From Puffinus mauretanicus (taxonomy: Eukaryota; Chordata; Aves; Procellariiformes; Procellariidae), in contig JAJKFH010003075.1 in assembly GCA_023333565.1 (NCBI GenBank), positions 496,001 through 560,000 of the forward strand: 64,000 nucleotides of DNA. The letters run 5' to 3'. Positions 34,926 to 47,296 of this stretch are shown piece after piece (positions within the stretch are counted from its first letter, which is position 1; each line of letters begins with the position of its first letter). The notes under the pieces were generated by a model. The model made no database searches. It had not been told where the DNA came from and was given only the letters and a program-made list of their open reading frames with translations. Position numbers and translations under genes: made by a program.

Positions 34926-36555
34926 AATGGGGAGAGACTACATATCTGCTGCAAGTGACAAAGAAAGCCAATGGGTGAGGCTACACTGAACTGGTTTTTT
35001 TTTGTTGGCTTTTTTTTTTTAAATTGCCCTCACATCCTTCATTTCTCACAGGCTGGGGTTTGGTTTGTTACAAAGCATTGCAATACCTCATCTCCTCAGT
35101 CGAAATCCTCCTAGATTGTTTTGTGATAAGAAGACTGAGAAAATCCACACAAGGAACTTGTCTTTGTACAGATGATACCTGGCTGCTTTTCCATCTAAAG
35201 TTATAGAGATTCAAGAGCTGATGATGTCTTACAAAGGCTCCCTCTATCTGAGGGTCCCCTCAGAAAGGTGGGGGAGCTTTGCTTTGACAGGCTTTAAAGT
35301 CTGTGTAATCTCTTGCAGAACGGCCTTTGCTTTCACAGCTCCTCATGTTGCACCATGTCCTGATTTCTACACTTGTATTTGTCACTGAAACACTGCCTGA
35401 GCAGCTTGGGTGAACAGTGCTCAGTCTGAGGGCTGCTCACTTTGGGTATTTACCATTTTTTATTCTGTTGTGAAACTATCCCAATGCACAGAATATTATC
35501 AATAGCATCTGAGTGAGTTACTAAACTGTTCTGAATGGAAACACGAGGGAAGGTGAAGGATGCAAATGAATACTCTTGTCTGCCTGGAAATACAGGAGCA
35601 CTGGCAAAGCTTTGGGCAAATAAAAGGCTATTTGTGCAGACATTGGTGAAAAGGCTATGGATAGAGTTAGAGCAAAAAGTCCTCTGCAATGTGCATGTTT
35701 GCGAATGATGCTTTAACGAGGTCTAAGCACCTACGCTGGGCAACTGTGGCCATAAGCATCTGCATTTCCTATTAGCAGTGTTTAAATGCTGGTGTTTCCT
35801 ATCAGAGTAAGACATAGGCTTGGAAAATTGAGATAGTCATTCTGTGTGGAACTAGATGTCTATGAGCAGACCACCATACTACTTGTGTGTGCAAAATGGA
35901 GGTTAAAAAGGTTGCTGTCCTTTTGTGTCAGGAGTGGTATACGTCACCTTGCTGGTCTCTGAAGGCTCTTGAGGAACTTCTGCCGATTGGTGAACTCGTT
36001 TGTCCTGACAGTCTATTACCTCCTTTGTTTTGACATATTTTCACTCTCCTCTTAATGTTTCCTGTTTTCATGAATCTTCCCCTTCTGCTGTATTTTCCTG
36101 TGTGTGTTTTTTGTCTCCCAGATGTATGGCCAGCTATTTCAGTAACTCTTTGCGTACTACAAAATTGAAAAAAAATGCAAGTGGAAAAACCCCACATGAT
36201 AGTGTATTTTCCATGCACATGTCACACGTTGGCTGAAACATGTTCAACTGATACGTTAAACATCTACCTAAAACATTGCAGTACAAAGTGCTTAATTAGT
36301 GTATGCATTCAGTATATGAGTTGGTATCTGTTATTTCAAAAAGCAAGTGGCTCTTTTAAAATAGCAATGATTTGCTAGCAATGACGGATTTTATATTTGT
36401 TCAGTGCTTGAACCTGTTTAAGCACAGATTTGTTTGATATAGGTATTTAGGACTATGGGCTTCTATGGAAAAACATGATGTACTTATTAAATGGCCAAAA
36501 TATATGGACGTAGGGCAGGATATTTGAAGATGCATGCAGTGGCTCTTATTCTATC
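34926..36555. other. Intergenic, no gene recognised
   Basis: AT-rich. Opposing frames at 35928-36236 are shadows. Nothing else is supported. Confidence 0.5.
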
Positions 36556-36559
36556 TTCC

Positions 36560-36645
36560 TGATATTCGGCACTTCTGAAAGTCAGGCTATTTATTTAGGT
36601 GCCTAACTGCACATTTCTACACTTGAAAATGTCAGCCTGCATTGT
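36560..36645. repeat. Ancient palindromic 'TAGGTGCCTAA' amniote repeat
   Basis: GGCACTTCTGAAAGTCAGGC, then TTATTTAGGTGCCTAACTGC and ACTTGAAAATGTCAGCCTG, match the amniote pattern 'CACTTTTGAAAATCAGGCC...TTTAGGTGCCTAA...TTGAAAATGTGGGCCT'. Related to the fragment near 34.85 kb. Confidence 0.6.
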
Positions 36646-38439
36646 AAAGCTCAGCCATGCCAACTCTTTGCTTACCAAAGTGATTCTATCTATATCCATG
36701 CAGAATTATCAGGGTTAGGTTCTTCTCTTGTATGGCGTAGTTTATATTTAATATACCCTTGTACTAGTATGTGGTGATTCCTGTGAGAGCTGAAATGGGA
36801 TGATCTCCTTAGTTTTACATGGCTGTATTGCCTGTCTTTGATAGCTGGCTGCTGAAAACTTTGCAATGGTAAATACAGATAAACTTGGGTCCTAAGCTCC
36901 AGAGGTGTTGTCCATTTACCTCTGAGATTTAGTTGCCATGCATAAGTGTCAAGCAAAATTTCATATTGGAAATGGATAAGTAATGTAAAAACCAGACTAT
37001 GTGGAACAGAGAGTAACTATCTTTATCATAGCTCTGTCAGTAGCCTTCACCTCAGTTCTCCAAGTCAATGTCTCCTAAGAAAATGTTCTTGGAGCATGTT
37101 TCTTCCTCACTTCACTTGCCTTATGGATGGGTGTTACTAGCCAAAACGGTTGTAGAGTCTACAAATACACTTGGCAAGATTTTCTCCAAATCCTAACTGT
37201 TGGGTTAACCATTTTAACCAGTACATAAATCCTCAGAAAATGTGGTGCATACCCAGCTGTTTCACAAATACCCAGGGTGTGAAAAACATACTGCCTTTGA
37301 ACAAGCTGACCACATGTAAACGGTGAATTCAGTGCTGCTGGAATGCACTTACTAGGCTTGTCATGCCCATATGGCCAACAGGATTCGCTGAGTGGGTCCA
37401 GTGTAGGGGAAGTTTGACCTATGAAACTAGCAGAATCAAATTCCTCTGGCCTGGCCTGGCTGCAGTCTGATAAATCTTGACCTTACCTTTCGGTGAATTC
37501 AGATCTAGTTGTGTTATGTAAGAGCTCTGCTGAGTTTTCCTTAACTCTGCTACTTTTCAGTGCACCTCCTCCTATTTTGAGAAACTGCCTCTGGCCTAAC
37601 CTCTCTGCCACTTCAATAGCTTTGTAATGTCCTCACCGGCAGGTGAACATGGGCATAAATGACCCCTGAGAAAAATTTTGCCACAAGACAGGATCCCAGA
37701 ATTTCTTCTTACTCCCGTTCTTCTCAGGTCACTACCTGAGCAGTCCAGGATGCTGAAGATCAGAGGAATTCAGTCTATAAATGCAGTTAAATTCTCCAGA
37801 GCTGAAACTTTCCCTTCACACGTGTTGCTGACCGATGGTGGCATTCAGTCCTTTGTCAATGGAGCTAGGAACTGCAGGCTAGAGCAAGAGCTTCTATGTT
37901 GTGATACACTGGTAACTCATGACATGCAAGGCACTTCAGAGTGGCAGGTAGTGTGGCAAGTGTAGAGGTGGAACCCTTAGCAAAAAGGGTTTCAAAGCTC
38001 TTGATTTAAAACCATGGCCCACATGATTTTGGAGGATAGTCTCACCAGTGAGAGTCTTCCTAAATCCTTTGTTACTTTTTGTATTTTGAAAATGCCACCT
38101 GACACTTTCAAGTGATTGGGGTGCTATCATGCAGTCACCTGATTCCTTTGCCAGATCTGCCATCTGACTTGGCAGATGAGTCAGGAAGTCCAGGAGATTG
38201 GACCCTTGATGGCAGCAAAGTCGTCTTCTCTTTAAATGTATAACATATTTTCTATGCCCTCTTAAAAGACAATGGTACCTGGGATTTCTTTCGGATCCAG
38301 ATGGAAAGCTTTTGTTAAAGGGAGTGGTAATGAGGCTTAGTAAGATTTGTTTTTTGTTAAGAAAAGATCATCTGGCGCTTGCTTTTGGAGCTGGTTGCTT
38401 ATGAAGGTTTCTAATTCAGGGTCTTAATTTTTGTAAAGC
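36646..38439. other. Intergenic, no gene recognised
   Basis: AT-rich, with unsupported frames of up to 95 codons (37678-37965). No repeat family is recognised. Confidence 0.5.
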
Positions 38440-38720
38440 GTGAATTACAAGAAGTCAGAAGAATGATGCGAAGAGCATTTAATAATGCACATTCACAAAG
38501 AAGTGGTGTAACTACATTAATTAGGCAAGTCTTGCGTAAAGATGCAATGTAATTATATATTTGAGACAGTTAATTAGGGAGCTACTTGGAAATTTCAGTG
38601 AATATTAAGGTAATTATACATAAATACTATAACCATTAAGACTGCACCCATAATGAAAGCAATAACTAATTACATAAATAACAGCATACTTATGTTTTTA
38701 CATTACCAATACCTAACAAT
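38440..38720. promoter_or_regulatory. TAAT-dense AT-rich block (candidate conserved element)
   Basis: A series of TAAT/ATTA cores in 280 bp (TTTAATAATGC, CATTAATTAGG, TGTAATTATAT, GTTAATTAGGG, GGTAATTATAC, ACTAATTACATAAATAAC), with no transposon or simple-repeat explanation. Looks like a homeodomain-rich enhancer or conserved desert element. Confidence 0.4.
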
Positions 38721-39495
38721 ACTTCCTCTCTTTCCCTGCTCTCTTTGCCATGCAAATGACAAAACTTCCATTTTTAATTCAGATATTCTTGCAAATTGTC
38801 ATGGAAACAATGAACTTCCCTCTTGTTCTCTTTCTCTAGAGAAGACTGGACAACTGGAGTTATGCACACCGAGCAGGAAGACAGTCAAGCCTACTGAAGA
38901 TGTCTGCAAACTACACGTGGAGTTTTTGGTGGCTGCCCTTGGATTTCATACAAGCCCAGGTCTGAGAAGCTTAATAAAGAAATTGTATAACTGTAAAGAT
39001 AATGGTTTAGATGGTTTAGGCAGCTTTGAGTGAATCAATACTGAGGGTTAGATGAATTGCTCTCGTAGAAACCGAGCCCTGCATTTCATAGTGTTGGGCC
39101 TATGGGCAAATGCCTGATCCTTGCTAAAACATTTCTTACCATTTATTTCTGTCAGGGTTTGGGGTATCTGTCTGCTATCATCTTCATGTTCGCCTAAATC
39201 TACCAGCTTCCAATGACAAGTGAGTGTGGCAACATTTAATGTGCTGCGCACATTGCTATCCTTTCCTCATGCTGTCTCAGCAAGACTGAAAGTTGGGCTC
39301 TCTAACCCCATCAGAACTTCTAAGCTAAGAGCTTTATATGAGGAGCAGCCCTACTGACTCAGCTGAAATAGAGAATTGTTGCTTCCAAACATACTTGCTG
39401 AATCGATGATAGTTTCTAGCAACTCTCACCTAAGGAACTAAAAGTGTCTCAGAAGCTCTAATAGGTAAGGCCTCAAAATGAGTCTGTGATTTTGT
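38721..39495. other. Intergenic, no gene recognised
   Basis: A + strand frame of 126 codons (38653-39033) begins inside the preceding TAAT-rich block, has no family match and is probably chance. An AATAAA occurs at about 38973. Confidence 0.45.
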
Positions 39496-39499
39496 GAGC

Positions 39500-39625
39500 T
39501 ATCATGATGGAGATTTTACAGGTGGGGAAACTGAGGCACAAAGAGCTCAAGTGACTTGTCCAATGTCATAAAGAACATTCAGAGTCCCACTGTAAGTGTC
39601 TCTGCTCTGTTTTAGTCACAAAGTC
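39500..39625 (-). repeat. MIR-like SINE fragment
   Basis: GGTGGGGAAACTGAGGCACA, then AAGAGCTCAAGTGACTTGTCC and AATGTCATA, are close to the reverse-complement MIR core 'GATGGGGAAACTGAGGCACAGAGAGGTTAAGTGACTTGCCCAAGGTCACA'. The best preserved MIR-like piece in the window. Confidence 0.75.
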
Positions 39626-40495
39626 ATCCTCTCTCCTGCAAGAGGGACATGGCACATGGTTTGGGGTCTAGCTATGGTACTCTTTTCTCTCTTTGCTAAT
39701 CTTCTCTGAATAATTAAATTGACCTAGTGAGACAGTGGAGTTCACAAAGGAATGTAATTTTCAGCCAGTTGTCCATGTTATTATGTTTCCATCGACATTA
39801 TGACTAGCTGTCTGAAAGGGCCCACAGCAGCATGGGCTCCGTGCATGTTTGTAATATTGAAGTCACTGTCCTGCAGAACAAGGTCGTAATTAGAGCTGGG
39901 CTGGCACCTGGGAATTCTACAGGCTTGCATGTCCTGCCATGCTAAAGAAACAATGAAGGCAATTCTTTCCTTGCTACGGCCCATTTCCGTTAAGATATCT
40001 ACACTAAGGTATAAATGCTGAGGCAAAGCTAAGGATGATTTAGGACAACACAGCAAATTTTGCTATACTATCATTGCAGACTCCAGGGCAAGTAGCTGTA
40101 TGCAGCTGAACCATATTTTCTTAGCTCAACAACAGCAGCCAATGATGCTTCCTGCCATAAACTTCAAAACCTGTCAAAGGTTGGTGGGACCTTTCAAATT
40201 ATTTTGATTCTAGATAGATAGCGTTATAATATTGAGATGGCTAATCCTTTGCATCTCTATAAATGATCTTAGGTTATGAGTTTACACTGTGGCTCATGTT
40301 TCAAGGCAGACTAGGTCTTATATTTATGGTTTTTGTACTGAAGTGATTCCACAAACTTTTTAAGCTCTTCATTTCTAGCAGAGTGAGACGGGGGGAGCTG
40401 ACCTTTGTTGTCATTGTAATACATGGACAGTGAATTTTGCATAGGTCTGTTGGAAGAAAGATTAATTAGCACATACTGTAGTAGTAGATAGGCTA
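39626..40495. other. Intergenic, no gene recognised
   Basis: AT-rich with two short minus-strand frames and no supported feature. Confidence 0.5.
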
Positions 40496-40499
40496 CCAA

Positions 40500-41566
40500 A
40501 GATAAATTGTGTCAGATTGCTGTGATATCTTTCTCTGAGTTTGTGACCAAGAGAAATATAGTACCTCTAATTCATCAAGATTTCTGTAAAGTGTTTAATG
40601 CAGTGCTTCATGAAAGAAAATAATTTGGGCTGGAAAACATAGGGCACAAGAATTGTAAAGAAATGGCTATAGGAGGATTGCTAAGAACTGAGCTGAAAGA
40701 ACTGTCAAAAGACAAGAACAGTAATTAGCAGAGTTTATTAATGATCAGTCTTGTGACCTATCTGAACATTTTTATTTGTGGCCACAGCAGAAAATGTGTG
40801 CAAATACAAAGTCTCTGAGAGACAGAAAGCTGAGAGGCCTTGACAATTCAGAGACGGACTGACCCTGACAACAGGAGAAATGGAAAACGGATAAAATTAA
40901 GTACTAATAAACCACAAGGTCATGCAGATGTTTTTTTGCTCTGAGCAGGAGGCTCATCAGCTGGAAGTAACAGAGAAGTGTTTTGCTGAATCTCATAATG
41001 ACTGACAACTGCTGGAGCTCTGCAACAGCAGGGAAGGGAAATATTCCCTGAGATGTTCCCCTGGATGTTGCATCAGGGGAAGCATATCCAGGAAACATGT
41101 GGGATTCCTGAATACTTTTGTACAAGGCACTGGGGAGATCCAGAAAAAGACAGAGCCCAGAAAAAGGGCTATTAAATTGAGATAGGAAATGGAGAATAAA
41201 AGACCGTGTCTTTAGTTTAGCAAAACTAAAACTGAGTAGGGGTATATTGCTCCCTATAAACATATCATCAGGGTAAGTGGTGAGAGAGAACTGATTAAAT
41301 TAGGGGTGTACTGAATGCCATAAGAACAATTGATAGGAGCCAACTGAACAAATGTTCTTTGGAAAGGGATGAAGATTTTTAATAACATGAAGTTTTGGAG
41401 CAGCTTTCTGACAGGAGTCACAGGGGCAAGAAAACTACCTGGTTTCAAGAAAAAACTTGAGAAATTTATCAATGAGATTGTGATGTTGTGATATCAATGA
41501 GATATGATGTGTCAGACATAGCAGGGGATGACCTGGGAGGATTCTTCCAATCCTATTTCTATTCAA
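40500..41566 (+). mobile_element. Old CR1-type LINE remnant
   Basis: A degraded 3' part of a CR1-superfamily LINE on the + strand. Near 40552-40617 it reads RNIVPLIHQDFCKVFNAVLHE, the worn form of the RT block LDFSKAFDxVPH. Near 40920-40970 comes a stretch (CATGCAGATG...CATCAGCTGGAAGTAACAGA) typical of the middle of old avian/crocodilian CR1s. Near 41110-41135 is ACTTTTGTACAAGGCACTGG, the 'LLYKALGRPH' region. Near 41392-41465 the peptide FWSSFLTG...LPGFKKKLEKF corresponds to the conserved C-terminal W...LP...FKxxLD motif. It ends in GGATGACCTGGGAGG then TTCCAATCCTATTTCTATTC, the usual CR1 3' end. Many stops, frameshifts and deletions show it is old and inactive. Confidence 0.75.
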
Positions 41567-43729
41567 TAGAGTCCCTGGTCTCCAGAGTATTTTTCTGTAA
41601 AAAGACTTCAATAGCAAGCTAAGGAAAATGGTCTTTCCTTTGGATTTTTTTGTTTGCCCTTATCTATACAGGACACATAGATCCGATCAAAGTGCCAATG
41701 AATCTTGTGGTAGGTTGGATGCAGATCTCTATTATCTGTATGACAATATCTCTCAGAGGTCCTGCTCATTACCAGGGCCCAGCTACTTTCCATGACCTGA
41801 CTTTTATGATCCCAGTTCATCTCTTAGCTAAATCGATCTGAAGCTGTGTTTCCTTGATAGCCCCTTTAATGTTTTATAGGTTTCTTACAGTTCTTGTATT
41901 CTTGTAATCTTCTGAGGTCCTTCACAACAAGCCAAACAATCTTCTACCTTTCACGGTGCCATCAGCTAGCCAAAGCCATGAGTAGATCACTAATTCTCTG
42001 AGGTAAGATCAATAGCAAATCACCCTCCACTATCCTGAAAAGATCTGACAACTGAGTCTAGTTGTAGCAACTGAAAGAACTGTTAATAATGGATGATAAC
42101 TGACAAAATTCATAGGTGTGAAAGGAGATTTACCAGAAACATGGTATTCATGCATACTGCTCGTTGATTGACAGCCCCAAGAGGTTAGAGGTTACCCATG
42201 GAATACATCCTTGATGGCCTAGGATGAAATGTTCCTTCTGACCCTTCTGTAAGCTAGTGATATAAAGCACTGGCTAACGTATCATTAACTTGCAACACCA
42301 TGATGATGGGATTAAGACCCAGAGGGCTTTATCTCTACCTTATTAATGGTAATTAAAAGCTGCGTGACAGTTTTAGAACTTGTTGATGTGAAGGAAGTTA
42401 GTACCTGTCTTCTAGTAACACAGTAAATAATTGTCTTGTTGCGTTGCTTTTCGTAATCTGTCCATGCAGCTGTATATTATCATTATTTTGCTGCAAATAC
42501 AGCTTTTCGATTTATCAACAAAAGAGCAGGTAAGGCTCTATGTAAATAATAATGAAGGACACTTCCAGGTTGGATTTTTTCCCATTTAGACTGCTGAGCA
42601 TGAAGGAAGCAAAACTAATGGCAATATCTGTTAGAGCCGTTTTTCAAAGCCTAATTACCCCAAGAAAGTTTTAAACCCAATTTTAGTTACTGCAAACTTT
42701 ACATGGCTTATTCATAAGGCAGGTATTAAAAACTCTCCCCACCCCTCTTTATCTGGAAGTGGATATTTATTTCTTCTTGGGTGTTAACCATTGGTGGGGA
42801 TATACTGGTTTCATAGCAAGAAGCTTCATAGCTCTTGTCCTTCTGCATATTCAAGGAAATGTGACTACTGACAGGGCAGTACTGTGAGTGCTATGAACTA
42901 GAACTAGCTCTTTTACATGCTGCTTCTGTTAAAATCTCAATCTACATTGGAAAGAAATGATCACACTCAAATGTGCGCAGTCTGGAAAGTCCCCTCTCCC
43001 TCAAACATTTAGTGGCTGCTCTTGTGATCCTATATATCCTGATTATTTAACTACTCTGGTTGTGGCATCTCACCTTTGGGGCAATGTTTCTGAACCACCT
43101 TCCTCACTCCTGTTTTGTTGTCCAAATGTGCCTTGGGTGCTGTTTCATGAGAACTTGCTGTTGTGGTGTTGGGGGCCCTCGTATCCTGTGAATCCTGCTT
43201 GATCCCTTTGGAAGCACAGACAGGTTTTGTGCTCCCAAGAGCTGATCTCAACTCTGCAGAGTGACGGAGCGGAGCAAAAGTCACCCGTACAGCTCCCAAA
43301 GAGACTTGTCCCCACTTGCTCCCAAACAAGCAAAGGCAAAGACGCTAGGCCTACCTTGCTCTGTATTAAGATTTGTTGTGTCTTTGCCTCAGGGTTATAG
43401 AGGCTGGAGAACCTTTATGTATTTGGTATTGTTCTATTGCTTTCTGACCAGAGAAAAGGAGTCTTAGCTTTCACCATTGATGTTATTTCAGAGGTGTCGG
43501 TGGCTGTGGCAGCCTGCAGTGGCCTGTGCCTGGCTGTGCAGCTCTGGCTGCGCAGCTCTGGCTATGCAGAGCCAGCTTCAGGACTCCCGCTGGGTTCTTT
43601 CTCCTCCCAGCTCGCCAGAAGCTGTGGGACTGGGAGACGGCACTTGTCATTTTAGCCTTTTGCCACTCCAAGGCAGAGATTGCCTTACGCTTGTAGTTTA
43701 TACAGCCCCAAGCACAATGTCAGCATTAC
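41567..43729. other. Intergenic; possible old CR1 3' end near 42.2 kb
   Basis: At 42205-42255 the string CCTTGATGGCCTAGGATGAAATGTTCCTTCTGACCC (read in parts) resembles the terminal 'GATCTAATGTTCCTTCTGGCC' of older CR1 families, but no body is recognisable upstream. The remainder is AT-rich, with overlapping frames at 42957-43339 that have no match. Confidence 0.3.
43532..43573 (+). repeat. Three-copy 14-bp tandem repeat
   Basis: GGCTGTGCAGCTCT (43532-43545), GGCTGCGCAGCTCT (43546-43559) and GGCTATGCAGAGCC (43560-43573). A short minisatellite-like tandem inside a GC-rich patch. Confidence 0.9.
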
Positions 43730-44190
43730 ACATTAATTAATAATAGTGGCTTATATTGCTAATCACTTAATTATAAATTATGTGTGCTGGTTATGCCTGC
43801 CATCACATATTACTTTATAGTTACATAGATATACACATAGTGTATCTGGGCTTTTGTAAATCAGCTTGTAGTTTTTCAATGATACAAAGGCTATGCCAGC
43901 GCATAAATCCGATGTAAACTGCTAATCATTTTTAAATGAAGACAAAGCAATCTGAGTTTTAAATCCATAATGCAAGAGAATTACGGTGCATGTGCTTGAA
44001 ATTTAGGAAGAGAACTTGCTTTGCAGACATTTCAATTGTAAGCAAAATTCTGACGTTATGCGCATTACATGGTATTTTACTGAAATCGCACTCAGTGGCA
44101 GATTTGCATAAATGAATGTATTGTATTTTTTATAACTGTGAAAGCTTTAATTACCTAAACTCTAATTAGGCTTGCATTTTTCAGAAAACA
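43730..44190. promoter_or_regulatory. AT-rich motif cluster with octamer (candidate conserved enhancer)
   Basis: About 460 bp with CATTAATTAATAATAG, CACTTAATTATAAATTATG, GCTAATCATTTTTAAATG, AGCTTTAATTACC and CTCTAATTAGGC, plus a perfect octamer ATTTGCAT at 44102-44109 leading into AAATGAATG (a POU/SOX-like arrangement). No transposon signature and no open frame of note. A strong compositional candidate for a conserved desert enhancer. Confidence 0.4.
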
Positions 44191-46990
44191 CAAGATATTA
44201 GCTTGTTTTGTAGTTGGCTCAACTTTAATGTTTTCACACATTTGTAACTCATACGCAACAATATACTATAAAAACACGGGGAAAACACAGAGATGAAGGC
44301 ATCCCTGGAATTTCTGAAGCTGATTGGTTGTTTCTCCTCGTGCTGTATTTAAGCCTCAATGCATTGAAATTTTCTTGAATGCTGTCCTAGGGCCAAAATC
44401 ACACCTCATGTAAATTTGCCACAGCCAAATTTGGTAGTGTTGCATCAACGATGGATCTAAACGCGTATATTTTAATAATTTCTAGGAATAAAGTTGTTGT
44501 GTGAAAGGGAGTTATTGATGGTATTCTGTTCTAGTGGAATTTGTTTTGTGTATTTGGGACTCTTGCAGAGTTCTACAGATATTTTTGGACAGAGAGATAA
44601 CTGTACTGGCTGGGTACTTGGCCTGCTGGGTACTTGCAACAAAGATTTAGGCACACAACACAGATTTTGAAAAGACTTTTGCAATAGGACTCTCACTTGG
44701 CACCTAGTGAGTCACTGTGGTGCCTTTCATAAAGTGAGAAAAATAAACCAGATAAATAAAACTACCATTAATCATTACTCCCCCTTTTGCCAAACCTATA
44801 AGGAAGAAGTGCTAATGCATCTTGTGTTAATTCTGTGGAATTTTCTCATTTGCTGCCATATCAACACACCTGTTGTGTCTGTGTTGGGTTGTCTAGATTT
44901 TGCCCTTTCCTCTACGGTAAAGCTGTGACAATTACCTGTGTGTTTGTCACCGTATAGCTAGGCTGCTGTAACATGCTTAAACAAGAGCTACTTTTAAAGG
45001 CAATTCAGAAGCCTGTGCTGGAGCAGAGCATCCTGCCCAACGTTCACTGAGGGCATGCTGCTGAGAGCATGCTGCACCTGCGTTTTGCACTTGCTGTTAA
45101 TGCAGGTCTACATGCTGTTGATGTGCTAGCTGCAGTGTGTAGCCTTCCAGATGCTCAGGAGTTCTGCTTTTCTAAGTCAAAGGGAGGTGAGGATGCCTCA
45201 CCTCTTGAAGGACTGTATTGAGAGAAATTTTATAAATCTTCCAATTTTATTCTAGGTGCTGCTTGCAATGTTTCTGTCAGGTGGAGGCAAACAGCACCGC
45301 AGCCCTAGCATTGCCTGAACTGAAAAGAAAGACACTTAATATTTCACCCATTCTTATTACTGAGGGTTTCTACTATATTTTGTCAGGAGGAATGAAAAAA
45401 GTCAAAGGAGCATCATACGTATTTCTGTATTTTCTCTTCTCTTACTGTTTTTAATCCTTGCATGACTTCCAGCAGAAAGATTTGAGGAATTCCAAGTGTT
45501 TAAAAGCAAAGTAACAGATGTAAACAGTTAGTATCTACAGGTTACATTTCTTGTTTTCTTCTCTAACCTCAAGGCTCCCCTCTTATAATGCTGACTGTGC
45601 CTTTCGTTTAATTAATTATAGTGCTCTGGGAGGCATTCTCCTTTTCAGTGCGGGACTGGTGGGAATATATTACAGTTTGTGGTATGTTACTGTATTCGTG
45701 CTAAGTAACACCAACTGGAGTGATGGACGGCACATTTTTAAAAGTGCCTTTCTGCTTTTCTTACACATCACAACATTGTCCTGAACAGGTTATTTTGAAC
45801 TCATGCAGATACCTGAGATTGCAAGGTATCACTTAAGCTTCTGTACCAGGGCAGACCTGAGTGGATTCGGTGATTATGTCAGCCCTGCTAAGAGCAAACA
45901 GTCTTTAGAGTGGCTATAAACCCAGTAACCTCTGTGTCCTGCTCCCAGCCACCCACATCATATCTCTGGATATTCTGCAGGCTGTGCATGTGTGTGCCTA
46001 CCAGCTGGCTGAAGCTTCTGCCATGGGTCTGTAGAACCACGTGTCCATGCTTGAGCTCTGAAAAGTCTGGCTTCAGATGGTGTAGATACAGCTATTGGGA
46101 AAGATGATCTTGGATGGCATGGAGTGCACAGGTATATCCATCTGCTGTTATTTCATGAGGGCTGTGTTCTTCTAAACTCCTAAGGGACTGTGAATGTAGG
46201 CTCGGATCCACAAGAGGTGTTGTACCCAATTGCTATGAACCTGGACAGGACTAATTCTTCTCTTCCACAAGGGGCAAAACATCAGCAAACTCAGATGAGG
46301 GGTGGTAAGTAGCTGTCTGTCTTTGAGGTTTTTAGTCCCTCTCAGCAAATGAGTCTCTTTGTGGGATATCCTCCTGGAATAAGCTATTAAACAGCGTAAG
46401 GGTGGGGGAAGGGAATCAGGCCTTATGGTATGTTATTTGACATTGATACTTGATATGTTGCTGTTTTCAGACAGATGTAGGGGAATGGGAAGCCCTTTTA
46501 CTTCAGGATACACCAAACCTGTATGTTTTGAAGAAGTAGAAGTAATATTGACATTTGTACTTAAGTGGAATCTTTATTTTCTTAAAACCAGAAATAAATG
46601 CCAAATGGCACCATCAGCTTGAAATCTGGTCAGTATAAACAAGTGAATAAAACAGGTTCAGTTCCTAGACCTGCTTCCTAGGCCTCCCAGTAACTTTTGG
46701 GTATTACGGTAGCCAACTTCTCTTGTCTTTAAGTAGTTTTCTTTTCCTTGTTGCGTGAAAAGCACCTGGGAAAAGTAGTTATATAATGAGAAAGCGTTAA
46801 GTGGACTTAACTAGTCCGTCAAATGCAGAAAGTAGACACATATTTAGAGAAGAATGAGTTAGTCACTTCCCACTCTCATGAGCAAAATTTTATTTGCAAC
46901 CGTGTGTACAAGAAAAAGGAACAAGCTTCAGAAAAGAAAGATTGATCCAGTATTTAAGTCTCAGCCATGGCACTGCGAAGTTTGGTTTCA
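44191..46990. other. Intergenic, no gene recognised
   Basis: AT-rich. A perfect 9-bp hairpin GAGGTGAGG-ATG-CCTCACCTC lies at 45184-45204. Short frames at 45263-45784 and 45910-46107 have no family match. No transposon is recognised. Confidence 0.5.
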
Positions 46991-47156
46991 GATCTGTCGT
47001 GGTTTAACCCTAGCCAGCAGTTAAACACCACACAGCCGCTCGCTCAGCCCCCGCCTCCGGTCAGATGGGGGAGAGAATCAGGAGGGCAAAAGTGGGAAAA
47101 CTCGTGGGTTGAGATAAAAACAGTTTAATAATTGAAGTAAAATGAAGTAGAACAGT

Positions 47157-47190
47157 AGTAATAATAATAATAACAACAACAATAATAGAA
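47157..47190. repeat. (TAA)n/(CAA)n tract inside the LTR
   Basis: TAGTAATAATAATAATAACAACAACAATAATAG-type microsatellite. It is part of the LTR's own sequence in this family. Confidence 0.85.
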
Positions 47191-47286
47191 TATACAAAGC
47201 AGGTGATGCACAATGCAACTGCTCACCACCTGCTGACTGCTGCCTGTCCCTGAGCCGTGAATCCCCCTTCCTGGACCATACCTCCT

Positions 47287-47296
47287 AGTTTATATA
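47287..47296 (-). promoter_or_regulatory. LTR TATA box
   Basis: TATATAAACT on the minus strand inside the solo LTR, in the expected U3 position relative to the downstream ATTAAA. A retained promoter could still start transcription leftward. Confidence 0.6.

Noticed and set aside
45551..45784. 77-codon hydrophobic frame as a small membrane protein
   Set aside because: AT-rich DNA yields hydrophobic random peptides; no start context, homologue or transcript signal.
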